Notes under the pieces: generated by a model
What the model was told of the DNA's origin: nothing
Database searches by the model: none
What the model saw: only the letters and a program-made list of their open reading frames with translations
Translations under genes and position numbers: made by a program
DNA from: DAOTTI01 sp034437795
GTDB lineage: Bacteria; Chloroflexota; UBA11872; UBA12225
Length of the DNA stretch: 18,793 nucleotides
Assembly (NCBI GenBank): GCA_034437795.1
Contig: DAOTTI010000063.1
Coordinates: 1-18,793 of the forward strand
Reading direction: 5' to 3'
Shown: positions 7,110 through 14,289 of the stretch, in pieces
Numbering within the stretch: position 1 is the first letter of the stretch
How the letters are laid out: each line of letters opens with the position of its first letter

Positions 7110-8501
7110 ATGAACGGCACCGTCCAGGAAGTACCATACCACTTCACGCGCCGCCTGCAGACGCTCCCCCCGGTTGACGTGCTGGTGGCCGGCGGGGGCA
7201 TGGCCGGGTTCTCCGCGGCCGTGGCGGCCGCGCGCCAGGGGGCCCGCGTCATGCTCGTCGAGCAGCACGCCGACCTCGGCGGCACGGCCACCACCGCCGG
7301 TACGGCCGCCTTCTGCGGCGAGACGACCGGGCAGGGTGAGGTCTTTGACGCCGTCGTCCGCGAGCTGGAGCGCCTGGACGCTATCGCTCCCTATAAGCCG
7401 TATCGCGAGCGCGAGGCCCGCCCGTTTGACCACGAGGTGCTCAAGATCGTGCTCCAGGAACAAGCGCTGGCGGCTGGCGTCGACCTGTGGCTGCACACGC
7501 GCGTCGTGGACGCGGATTGCCGCGACGGGCGGATCGACGGCGTGATCCTCCACAGCAAGAGTGGCCTGCAGGCCATCCGGCCCACCACGGTCATCGACTG
7601 TACCGGCGACGGCGACGTGACCCATCTCGCCGGCTTCCCAACGGTGAAAGGGCGGGAGGGTGACGGCGCCCAGCTGCCGATGGCTATCAACTTTTTTCTG
7701 CGCCACGCCGGCCGCGAGGTCCGCCAGGACCTGCCCGCCGCACCGGCGGCGCCGGGGGGCGCGCTGCGCGTCTACCACGCCGCGGAAGAGCTGCCGATGC
7801 TTTCGGTCTGGCCGCAGGGAGACGGGAAGGTGGGGCTGAAATTGAAGATCGTGGGCCACGACGCCACGGACGGCAAGTCGCTCACCGAGGCCGAGATCCA
7901 CGCCCGGCGCCTGATGTGGAGCATGATCCACTACGTCCAGCGCCACCCCCTGGGGCGGCACGACCTGCCGCAGTATAAGTTCGACTACATCTCGCCACGT
8001 ATCGGCATCCGCGAGGGCCGGCGCGCGGTAGGGGAGTACGTGCTCACGGTGGACGACCTGCGCGCAGGCCGGCTCTTCGACGACGGCGTCGCCCTGGGCG
8101 TGTTCTACCTGGACTGCATGGACCCGACGACAGACAAGCGGGTGTACCAGATCAACTGGGAGGAACGGCACGTCCCGCCCTATCACGTGCCGTACCGGTC
8201 CCTGATCCCCCGTGGGACGAAGAACCTACTGGTGGCCGGGCGCTGCTTCTCCGCCGACCAGCTGGCGCTGTCGTCGGCACGCGTCATGACCACGGCTAGC
8301 ATGATGGGGCAGGCGGCCGGCATCGCTGCCGCCTGGTCGACGGGCGGCAACCGGCCCGTAGGTGAGGTGAGCGTGGCGGCGCTGCGCCGCGAGCTGGTCA
8401 ACCGTGGGGCCGTGCTTGAGCCGGAACCGGGCATGACCCCGGCCGCGCCTCCGCGCATGGGTGCCGCCGTGGACGCGACACCCACCGGAACGGCGCACTG
8501 A
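7110..8501 (+). CDS. FAD-dependent oxidoreductase
   Basis: A 463-residue flavoprotein of the FAD_oxidored type (flavin oxidoreductases next to sugar or polyol catabolic genes). The N-terminal Rossmann fold is VDVLVAGGGMAGFSAAVAAA (residues 22-41), with the ribose-binding Glu51 in MLVEQHADLGG. TVIDCTGDGDVTHLAG is the second FAD contact. The C-terminal RVMTTASMMGQAAGIAAAW is the usual FAD-closing helix. The ATG at 7110 fits the start of homology; no Shine-Dalgarno lies upstream, and the promoter -10 box ends 8 bases before it, suggesting a leaderless message. It is first in the operon, followed 66 bp later by the binding-protein gene. Its substrate is unknown; oxidation of the imported sugar or sugar acid is an inference from context. 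It is intact. Confidence 0.9.
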   Translation: MNGTVQEVPYHFTRRLQTLPPVDVLVAGGGMAGFSAAVAAARQGARVMLVEQHADLGGTATTAGTAAFCGETTGQGEVFDAVVRELERLDAIAPYKPYREREARPFDHEVLKIVLQEQALAAGVDLWLHTRVVDADCRDGRIDGVILHSKSGLQAIRPTTVIDCTGDGDVTHLAGFPTVKGREGDGAQLPMAINFFLRHAGREVRQDLPAAPAAPGGALRVYHAAEELPMLSVWPQGDGKVGLKLKIVGHDATDGKSLTEAEIHARRLMWSMIHYVQRHPLGRHDLPQYKFDYISPRIGIREGRRAVGEYVLTVDDLRAGRLFDDGVALGVFYLDCMDPTTDKRVYQINWEERHVPPYHVPYRSLIPRGTKNLLVAGRCFSADQLALSSARVMTTASMMGQAAGIAAAWSTGGNRPVGEVSVAALRRELVNRGAVLEPEPGMTPAAPPRMGAAVDATPTGTAH

Positions 8502-8555
8502 ACCACCTGCCGAACGGTATCAGCAAGCGCCATGAGGAAGTAGCATCAGCGAGCT

Positions 8556-8561
8556 GGAGGA
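8556..8561 (+). promoter_or_regulatory. Ribosome-binding site for the sugar-binding lipoprotein
   Basis: GGAGGA lies 6 bases before the ATG at 8568. It is a strong site and fixes the start just ahead of the Tat signal peptide. Confidence 0.8.
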
Positions 8562-8567
8562 GTACGA

Positions 8568-9859
8568 ATGCCGGCCGAGCAAACAGGACTGAGCCGGCGC
8601 AGGCTCGTCGCCAGCGCAGCCACTGTCTCAGCAGCGGGGCTGGGGGCCTGCGGGCCGGGTACCACGACATCGGGACCAGGCGGCGCCGCGGCGCTTCCGC
8701 CGGCGACGATCGAGTACGCCTACAACTCGGGGACGGGGCCACTGGCCGAGGCGCGGGCGGCGGCGGTCGAGAAGTTCATGGCGGCCGTACCCAGCATCAA
8801 GGTGATCCCCATCCCGGGCCAGCCGGAGGCCCAGGTGCTGGAGAAGTTCAAGGCGGCCGCCGCGGCCGGCACGCCGCCGGACATCATCTCGCTCAACGCC
8901 AACGTCTATGGCGATCTCGTGGCCAGCAAGCTCATCACGCCCCTCGATAGCTTGATGCAGACGCGGGGCAAGGGGTTTAGCCGCGACGCCTTCTACCCTG
9001 AGCCGCTCAACGCTATGACCGTGGACGGCAAGCTGTACGGAGTGCCGCGGTTCGTCACTACCATGCTGCTCTTCTATAACAAGGACCTCTTCGCCAGGGC
9101 CGGGCTGGCCGAGCCAAACGAGAGCTGGACGTGGGAGCGGGAGTTCACCGCCGCCGCCCAGCGCCTGGCCCCCTCATGGCGGGTGAGCAGGGCTTTGTCA
9201 TGGACTTTGGCCCCAACGTGCGGAACACGCTGGCGTACTCATGGGGCGGCGAGTTCTTCGACAAAGCCGGCAAGAAGTGCCTCCTCGATCAGCCCAGCGC
9301 GATCGCGGCGCTGGAGTTCGCTCACGGCCTGCGCTACCGGCATCGCTTCGCCCCGGCCCAGGGCCAGGAGGGTGGCGCGACCTTCAACAACGGGCGGATC
9401 GCCATCAGCGTCACCGGGAGCTTCGCCTACACCGGGCTCAGTGCGGTGGCCTTCAAGCCGGGTGTGGCCTTGATGCCAAAGGGACCGGGCGGGCGGCGCA
9501 CATGGGGCAACGCTACCGGCTACAGCATCGCCGAGGGTTCAAAGCAGAAAGAAGCCGCCTGGGAGTTCATCAAGTGGCTGGTAGGCGACCAGGGTCAGGA
9601 GCATCTGGCGGCCACGGAAACCACCACTCCGGCGACCAAGAAGATCTACCCGCCGGCCGGCGTACCGGCGGATGTGGCCAAGACGTTCTTCGAAGCGCTG
9701 AAATACGGCCTCTTCTTCCCCGCGCTGAAGGGCTTCGGCGAGATCATGGCTCAGATCAACCGCGAGCTGGACCTGGCCCTCAACGAGAACAGCCGCAGCG
9801 TGCGTGGCTCCGCGCTAGCAGCGGCCGCTGCCGCCAACCGGCTGCTGGCAGCGCCGTAG
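8568..9859 (+). pseudogene. ABC-transporter sugar-binding lipoprotein, frameshifted
   Basis: Extracellular solute-binding protein of family 1 (MalE/UgpB-like), which captures sugars for an ABC importer. The N-terminus LSRRRLVASAATVSAAGLGAC combines a twin-arginine-type motif (SRRRLV) with a lipobox ending LGAC, so the mature protein would be lipid-anchored outside the membrane. Typical segments follow: AAAGTPPDIISLNANVYGDL, MTVDGKLYGVPRFVTTMLLF and YNKDLFARAGL. Near 9165-9175 the frame is lost, and it resumes one frame over as GFVMDFGPNVRNTLAYSWGG, continuing to GNATGYSIAEGSKQKEAAWE and the stop at 9859. A few codons may also be missing at the break. No intact permease or ATPase gene is nearby; a permease fragment lies downstream of the sulfatase. 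It is a pseudogene unless the shift is a sequencing error. Confidence 0.88.
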
Positions 9860-9965
9860 CATGCCTCGGCGAACTGGCGACGGTCGTTTTTGCCTGCCCC
9901 ATTGTCCATTGTCCTCAGGTCAACGAGAGACAGCGCGGTAGCATGCCTCGACGAATCGGTGACGG
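9849..9965 (+). repeat. 35-bp direct repeat at the 3' end of the binding-protein gene
   Basis: CAGCGCCGTAGCATGCCTCG at 9849-9868 begins a 35-bp block that recurs at 9931-9965 with 30 of 35 bases the same (82-bp period). The first copy covers the last codons and stop of the binding-protein gene; the second lies in the gap before the sulfatase. Between them is a short tandem ATTGTCC. This looks like a local duplication of the gene's end. Confidence 0.75.
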
Positions 9966-10033
9966 GCCACACCGGCCTGCTCGTGCATCTCGTGCGTCCC
10001 TTTTCATACCGCGTTTAAGGAGCGTGAGCGCGC

Positions 10034-11485
10034 ATGGCTGACGCCAGGCCGAACCTTCTGGTGATCTGCTCGGACGAGCATGACGGCGCGGTCATGGGCG
10101 CGGCAGGCCACCCGCGGGCGCAGACCCCGCATCTCGATGCGCTCGCCGCGCGCGGGCTGCTGTTCGAGCGGGCGTACTGCACCAGCCCGCTGTGCGTCCC
10201 CTCGCGCCTCTCGCTGCTCTCCGGGCGCTATCCTCACCAGGTAGCGGCCTTCGACAATGCCTCGCTCCCGCCCGTGGGCTACCGCACGTGGGGACATGCC
10301 CTGGCTGCGGCCGGCTACGAGACAGTGTTGTGCGGGCGGACCACTTTCATGGGACGGAGCGGCGCCACGGGTTCGAGCGGCGGCTCGCGGATGACCTGCC
10401 GCGCTGGTACAGCCCCGTGAGCCGGCCCCCGGGCAACCGCGAGCGCGCGCCGCCGCACCAACTCGCACGTCAGCGAGCACGGCGCGCTGGAGACGGTGGA
10501 GAGCGTTGAACTGGAGCACACCCGTGACCATCTGGAACACGATGCGCGGGTGACTGACCTGGCGGTGGCTTTCCTGCAGGAGAAGGCCAGGCCTGCCGGC
10601 GGCGAGCGGCCGTGGCTGCTGTACGTCGGGCTGATCCACCCGCACTTTCCGCTCATCGCGCCGCGGGAGTACATTGAGCGGTACGACCCGGCGTCAATCC
10701 CGCTGCCGGCCGCCTGGGACGAGCCCCTGGAGAGGCAGCATCCCGTCATTCAGCGCGTACGCTGGGCAATCCACAACGAGGCGACGCTGCCGGCCGAGAC
10801 CGTGCGGCAGGCGATCGCCTGCTACTGGGCGCTGGTGACACTGGTGGATGAGCGCATCGGACGGATCGTGGACGCGCTCGACCGCACGGGGCTAAGCGAG
10901 CACACGGTCGTGCTCTATACCAGCGATCACGGCGAGATGGCCGGCTACCACGGCATGTGGCAGAAGCACTGCTTCTATGAGCCGGCGGTGCGTGTGCCCC
11001 TGGTGGTGCGCCTGCCGGATGTGGTAGCCAGGCGAGCAGGGATCAGCCAGCCGGCGCGGGTACCAGAAAACGTCAGTCTGGTAGACGTCTTGCCGGCACT
11101 GCTGGAGCTGGCCGCGGCGCCACCGGAGCCGGGGCTCCCCGGCCAGAGCCTCTTGCAGGCGGCGCGCGCCGCCGTACGAGGGGAAGCCGGCAGGAGGGTG
11201 GTACTGGCCGAGTACCACGCCGCCGGCATGGCGAGCGCGGGGTACATGCTGAAGCGCGTTGCGCTCAAGTACTGCCACTACACCGGCGAGCGACCGCAGC
11301 TCTTCGACCTGGCGCACGATCCGGACGAGCTACACGACCTGGTCGGGGAGGCGGCGTACGCACAGACGCTGGCGGAGATGGAGGCAGCGCTCCGACAGGT
11401 GGTGGACCCGGAGGCGGTGGACGCGCTGGCCAAGGTGGACCAAGCGCGCCGCAGAGCGGCCGCAGGAGCGCAGAGCGATGCCTGA
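10034..11485 (+). pseudogene. Type I (formylglycine) sulfatase with two compensating frameshifts
   Basis: Alkaline-phosphatase-fold sulfatase that hydrolyses sulfate esters. N-terminal metal-site residues are seen in NLLVICSDEHD (Asp14). The catalytic signature is Cys54 in LCVPSRLSLLSGR, a CxPSR motif whose Cys is normally converted to formylglycine. The C-terminal half carries LYTSDHGEMAGYHGMWQKHC with further metal and active-site residues. One base is missing near 10341 (RTHFHG is expected), and the frame is restored near 10430-10455 (NSHVSEHGALETVE), leaving about 35 residues misread. There is no signal peptide, suggesting a cytoplasmic enzyme acting on an imported substrate. The start ATG follows AAGGAGCGTGAG. 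The TGA stop (11483-11485) falls inside an IS982 target duplication. Confidence 0.85.
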
Positions 11486-11487
11486 GG

Positions 11488-12454
11488 CGCGTTATGTGGG
11501 TTGATTTGACAAGGGGAGGCCCCCACGGGCAGAGAAGGAGTGCAGCACCACTCCCTGCCGTGGAGGCCTGTCCCGATGATGCCACTGGCCGACTTGTTTG
11601 TCCACGTCTACGTCCTGGTCGACGACGCCCTGCTGACGGGCATCGTGCCTGTCCCACGCCGCCCGGGACCAGCCCCAGCCTGCTCCGACGCCGAGGTGCT
11701 CACCATTGCCCTGGTGCGGCACCTGCTCGCGCGGCCGAGCGACGCGGCCTTCCTGGCCGAAGTCCGTCAGGATTGGGCCCACTCCTTCCCCCGACTGCCC
11801 GTCCAGAGCGAGTTCAACCGGCGGGTCCGCGGGCTCTGGGGAGCCTTGGCATACCTGTGGCAGCATGTGGCCAGCCAGCTTCCCGAAGACCCCTGGCAGC
11901 AGCTCGACACCACGGCCCGGCCCGTCAAGCACCCCAGTCGGGTCCGGGGCCCCGATGGGTGGCACGGGTCGGGCGACCTGCACGCCGGCTTTGGGCGGGA
12001 TGCGGCCCACGGCGAGTGGTTCTACGGCTGCCGCCTGGCGCTGCGGACCGACCTGGACCCGCGGTTGGTCCGGGCTTCGGGGATGGTTCCGGCGGCGGTG
12101 GACGAGCGGGCAGTTGCCGAGACCCTGCTGGAGGGCACGAGCCCGCGAGGGCTGCTGCTCGACCGCGGCGTCGCCAGTCGAGCCTGGGTGGCCACCCAGG
12201 CTGCGCGGGGCACCCAGGTCATCCTGACACCCGGCCGGACCGAGCGCCAGCGGCTGCCCGCCGCGATGCGGCGGCCGGTGGCGGCGTTGCGCAACCGGAT
12301 CGAGACGACGACCGGCGAGCTGACCGAGCGGCTGGGCCTGGCGCGGCACGGCGCCAAGACCTTCTGGGGCCTGCTCACCGGGGTGGCAGCGACCATCCTG
12401 GCTCACACCTTTCAGCTCCTCCGCCTGGTGTGAACGATGAACCCACATAATGCG
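11488..12454 (+). mobile_element. IS982-family insertion sequence with 7-bp target duplication
   Basis: The left end CGCGTTATGTGGGTTGAT (11488-11505) matches the inverted right end CGCATTATGTGGGTTCAT (12454-12437) at 16 of 18 positions. The element is flanked by identical CCTGAGG copies at 11481-11487 and 12455-12461, a target duplication of the length known for the family. Its 967 bp is typical. The single transposase is open, so the element may be active. The insertion lies exactly across the sulfatase stop codon and the next gene's ribosome-binding site. Confidence 0.92.
11576..12433 (+). CDS. IS982-family transposase
   Basis: DDE transposase of 285 residues. The ATG at 11576 is preferred because GGAGG lies 9 bases upstream; an earlier GTG at 11540 has no spaced ribosome-binding site. 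Visible family features are PACSDAEVLTIALVRHLLA, the first Asp in QLDTTARPVKHPSR, GEWFYGCRLAL, VPAAVDERAVAETLLEG, the second Asp in GLLLDRGVASRAW, and the Glu in LRNRIETTTGELTERLG, followed by HGAKTFWGLLTGVAATILAH. The reading frame is complete and fills the element. It is oriented the same way as the sulfatase operon. Confidence 0.93.
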   Translation: MMPLADLFVHVYVLVDDALLTGIVPVPRRPGPAPACSDAEVLTIALVRHLLARPSDAAFLAEVRQDWAHSFPRLPVQSEFNRRVRGLWGALAYLWQHVASQLPEDPWQQLDTTARPVKHPSRVRGPDGWHGSGDLHAGFGRDAAHGEWFYGCRLALRTDLDPRLVRASGMVPAAVDERAVAETLLEGTSPRGLLLDRGVASRAWVATQAARGTQVILTPGRTERQRLPAAMRRPVAALRNRIETTTGELTERLGLARHGAKTFWGLLTGVAATILAHTFQLLRLV

Positions 12455-12470
12455 CCTGAGGAGTTCTCTG

Positions 12471-12540
12471 ATGTCCGCCATCTCGGGACCTCGCCCACCC
12501 GCGTCCTCATTGACCGCCTCTCAGAGAGAGCCTATCACCC
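12471..12540 (+). pseudogene. N-terminal fragment of a probable sugar ABC permease
   Basis: ATG at 12471, with TGAGGAG at 12457-12463 as ribosome-binding site. The first ~23 codons read MSAISGPRPPASSLTASQRE-PIT, which resembles the cytoplasmic N-terminus of MalF/UgpA-type permeases (a run ending in T-x-x-Q/R-R-E, then the first membrane helix). Here it is cut off by an IS630 end before any membrane segment. If IS982 is removed, the start lies 11 bases after the sulfatase stop, as in a tightly coupled operon, and a permease is exactly what the orphan binding protein lacks. The fragment is too short for certainty; the family name is inference from the N-terminus and context. Confidence 0.45.
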
Positions 12541-12543
12541 CGT

Positions 12544-12571
12544 CTGTGGGTTTCACCTTGGCTTTGCTTTA
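12544..12571 (+). mobile_element. Solo IS630 right-end remnant
   Basis: Read on the minus strand from 12571, TAAAGCAAAGCCAAGGTG and the next 10 bases match the left end of the IS630 element at 1336-1363 in 26 of 28 positions. On the plus strand it encodes VGFTLALL and a stop, paralleling VGPTLALV at the end of the other IS630 transposase. It is therefore the right tip of a sister element whose body is gone. It directly abuts the permease fragment on the left and another IS630-type transposase on the right, sharing the TA at 12570-12571. Confidence 0.7.
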
Positions 12572-13877
12572 GTGGGCCACTTGGCATGAACGACGCCATT
12601 GATCGGGGGGTGTAGGTCGGCGCTGGACCGGTCGGCAGGCGCAGGCACTGGAGCCGCCGAGGGCATGATGGGGCGCTGACGGCTGCGCTGGCGACGGAGG
12701 TGGCGCTTGCCAGCCCACTCGAAGGGCGTGGGATCGGCGTTCCAGCCGCGCGCCGTCGCTTCGAGCCAGTCGATGCTGTCGTCCGGGGAAGTCGGTGTCT
12801 CGCCGGTGAGCGCGCGGCGGACGAGGATCCGCTGGCTGGATTCGGCCATGTTGAGCCAGGAGCCGCTGAGTGGCGTATACAGCGTGAGTGGCGTGTACAG
12901 GGGCATCACGCCGTGCGCCACGAGCCACAGGACCAGGCTGGGGGCCTTGTGGCCGGTCAAGTGGTCGAGGACCAGCAGCAGACGGAGGGGCGGCAGGCGT
13001 TCGGGCAGGGTGAACCGGACGGTGAGCCCGTCCTGCCAGTGCTTCCAGGTGGCCCGGCGCGCCGCCTCGCTCTGGATCGGTGACTCCGGCAGCGTCGCCA
13101 GGATCGCCGTCAACTCGGCCTTGAGCCAGGGATGCATCACCGCGTTGGCTGCCCTGGTGACGCCCTTGCCCCGGACCTGCCCCGAGGCCGGGTGGAACAG
13201 GGTCAGCAGCTTGGTCGTGCCGTGCCGGAGGTGCTCATGGGGAGAGCGGGTCGGGCTGATCGCCGGGCGCCAGTGCGTGCCGGGCGGGGGGATCGCCTGG
13301 TACGGCCCGGCCTCATCCTGGGTCCAGGTCGGCACCTCCATCTGCGTCTCCGCCTGCTCGAGCAGCCCCTTTTCCCCGTCGTGTCCGGATCGTGGACCTC
13401 GACCTCGTCGGCCTTGCGGCGGCGCTTGGCCAACCCGGTGTGGCACCACGACCGGTCGCGCTGCCAGCTCAGGTCGGCCTCGTGCAGCACGCACCAGATG
13501 GTGTATGGGCCCACCTCGGGCAGCCCGCCCTCGGCGGTCCGCAGCGCCCGTTGCAGCGTCGTCAGCGACCAAGTCGCCGTCTTGTCCCGCGCCCGGTCCG
13601 GCGTGCGGTGCACCTCGGCCAGGATCCGCTCCCGCTCGGCCACGCCGTACTTGACCCTCGGGCATCCCCCATGCCGTGGCTCGACGGCCGCCAGTCCCTC
13701 CCGATTGAACCGGGCCACCAGTTCTCCGACCGCGTCGCCCGACCGGCGCCCCACCCGCCGCGCCGCGTCGGTATACGAGAGGGAACGGGGACCTTGGCCG
13801 AGTAGCGCCATCCGGCTCTCTTGCGCACGCCCCGGCGAAGGCCGGTGCGCGCAGTGCGCGCAAAGCGTTCGGATCAA
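12569..13877 (-). pseudogene. IS630-type DDE transposase, frameshifted
   Basis: The N-terminal part, in the frame reaching 13877, shows LSYTDAARRVGRRSGDAVGE (helix-turn-helix), RHGGCPRVKYGVAERERILA and TATWSLTTLQRALR. At an A-run (13370-13373) the frame moves by -1. The catalytic half then reads VPTWTQDEAGPYQAIPPPG with the first Asp, LLLVLDHLTGHKAPSLVLWL with the second, and GSWLNMAESSQRILVRRAL with the Glu. Just before that Glu an 18-bp tandem duplication adds six residues (LYTPLTLYTPLSG). A further shift near 12665 is likely, after which the tail SCQVAH ends at the TAA by the element edge. The first ~30 family residues are not recognisable. It is inactive as it stands unless the A-run supports frameshifting, which I doubt. 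Confidence 0.85.
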
Positions 13878-13880
13878 CGC
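12572..13880 (-). mobile_element. Second IS630-type element, right end not found
   Basis: The left edge is set by the transposase stop codon TAA at 12571-12569, which overlaps the TA shared with the solo IS630 end. The first inner bases are GTGGGCCACTTGGCATGAAC. I searched 13800-14300 for an inverted copy of this end and found none, so the right end is lost or too diverged. The coordinate given is only where transposase similarity ends. Confidence 0.6.
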
Positions 13881-13923
13881 GGTCCGGCGCCACGCGAGGC
13901 GGCGGACCGCGGGGGAGGACGGA

Positions 13924-14200
13924 CCTCACCCCCTTCGGTCGCGTCCGCGCCTTCGCCGCCATTCGATCGCGCGTTTGCGTGACACTTCACCCCCTTCGGT
14001 CGCGTCTGCGCCTTCGCCGCCATTTGATCACGCGTTTGCGTGACACTTCAGCCCCTGCGGGCGAGGCCGCGCCTGGATCGTCCGCAGCCCCTGGTCCTCG
14101 GCTAGCCTTCAGCCCCTGCGGGCGAGGCCGCGCCGCTGCCGATGATCGTGCTCTACGACCACTGGTTCCTCACTCCCTGCGGACCAGGGCTGCGCCCCAC
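13924..14200. repeat. Five-unit array with 61-bp period, CRISPR-like
   Basis: Conserved blocks begin at 13924, 13985, 14046, 14107 and 14168, exactly 61 bp apart. Each is 28 bp (29 in the last) and ends GCGCC. Blocks 3 and 4 are identical and begin CTTCAGCCCCTGCGGGCGAG. Block 2 matches block 3 at 22 of 28 positions, and blocks 1 and 2 differ at two. The 33-bp stretches between blocks 3, 4 and 5 are unrelated to each other, but those after blocks 1 and 2 share 31 of 33 bases. A 28-29 bp repeat with a 32-33 bp spacer is the spacing of type I-E CRISPR arrays. The repeat drift, the near-duplicate spacer and the absence of cas genes mean this may be a decayed array or an unrelated minisatellite. 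Confidence 0.55.
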
Positions 14201-14248
14201 CCGCGCTTGCCCCAGCCTGCAGTGGGAAGACGGCGAACAGGCGAGGCG

Positions 14249-14275
14249 CGGGCGCGGCGCGCTCAGCGCCGCCCG
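14249..14275. other. GC-rich stem-loop
   Basis: CGGGC then GGCGC (14249-14253 and 14256-14260) pair with GCGCC then GCCCG (14266-14275) around a 5-nt loop, giving a 10-bp stem with a 2-nt bulge. It lies 15 bases before the start of the His-rich ORF. There is no U-tract, so a terminator is doubtful; it could be a leader structure or chance pairing in GC-rich DNA. Confidence 0.35.
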
Positions 14276-14289
14276 TTGCCAGAACCGGC

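Noticed and set aside
7044..8186. 380-codon minus-strand open frame
   Set aside because: Antisense to the FAD oxidoreductase; no motifs.
11492..12481. 329-codon frame antisense to the IS982 transposase, and the overlapping 318-codon plus-strand frame
   Set aside because: The IS982 DDE motifs are clear in a different frame; these are shadows within a mobile element.
1338..12571. An 11-kb composite transposon bounded by IS630 ends
   Set aside because: The ends do match, but the right tip is better explained as the scrap of a separate element, and the inside is a mixture of other insertions with no sign of joint mobility.
12707..13654. 315-codon plus-strand frame
   Set aside because: Antisense to the IS630-type transposase; no family signal.
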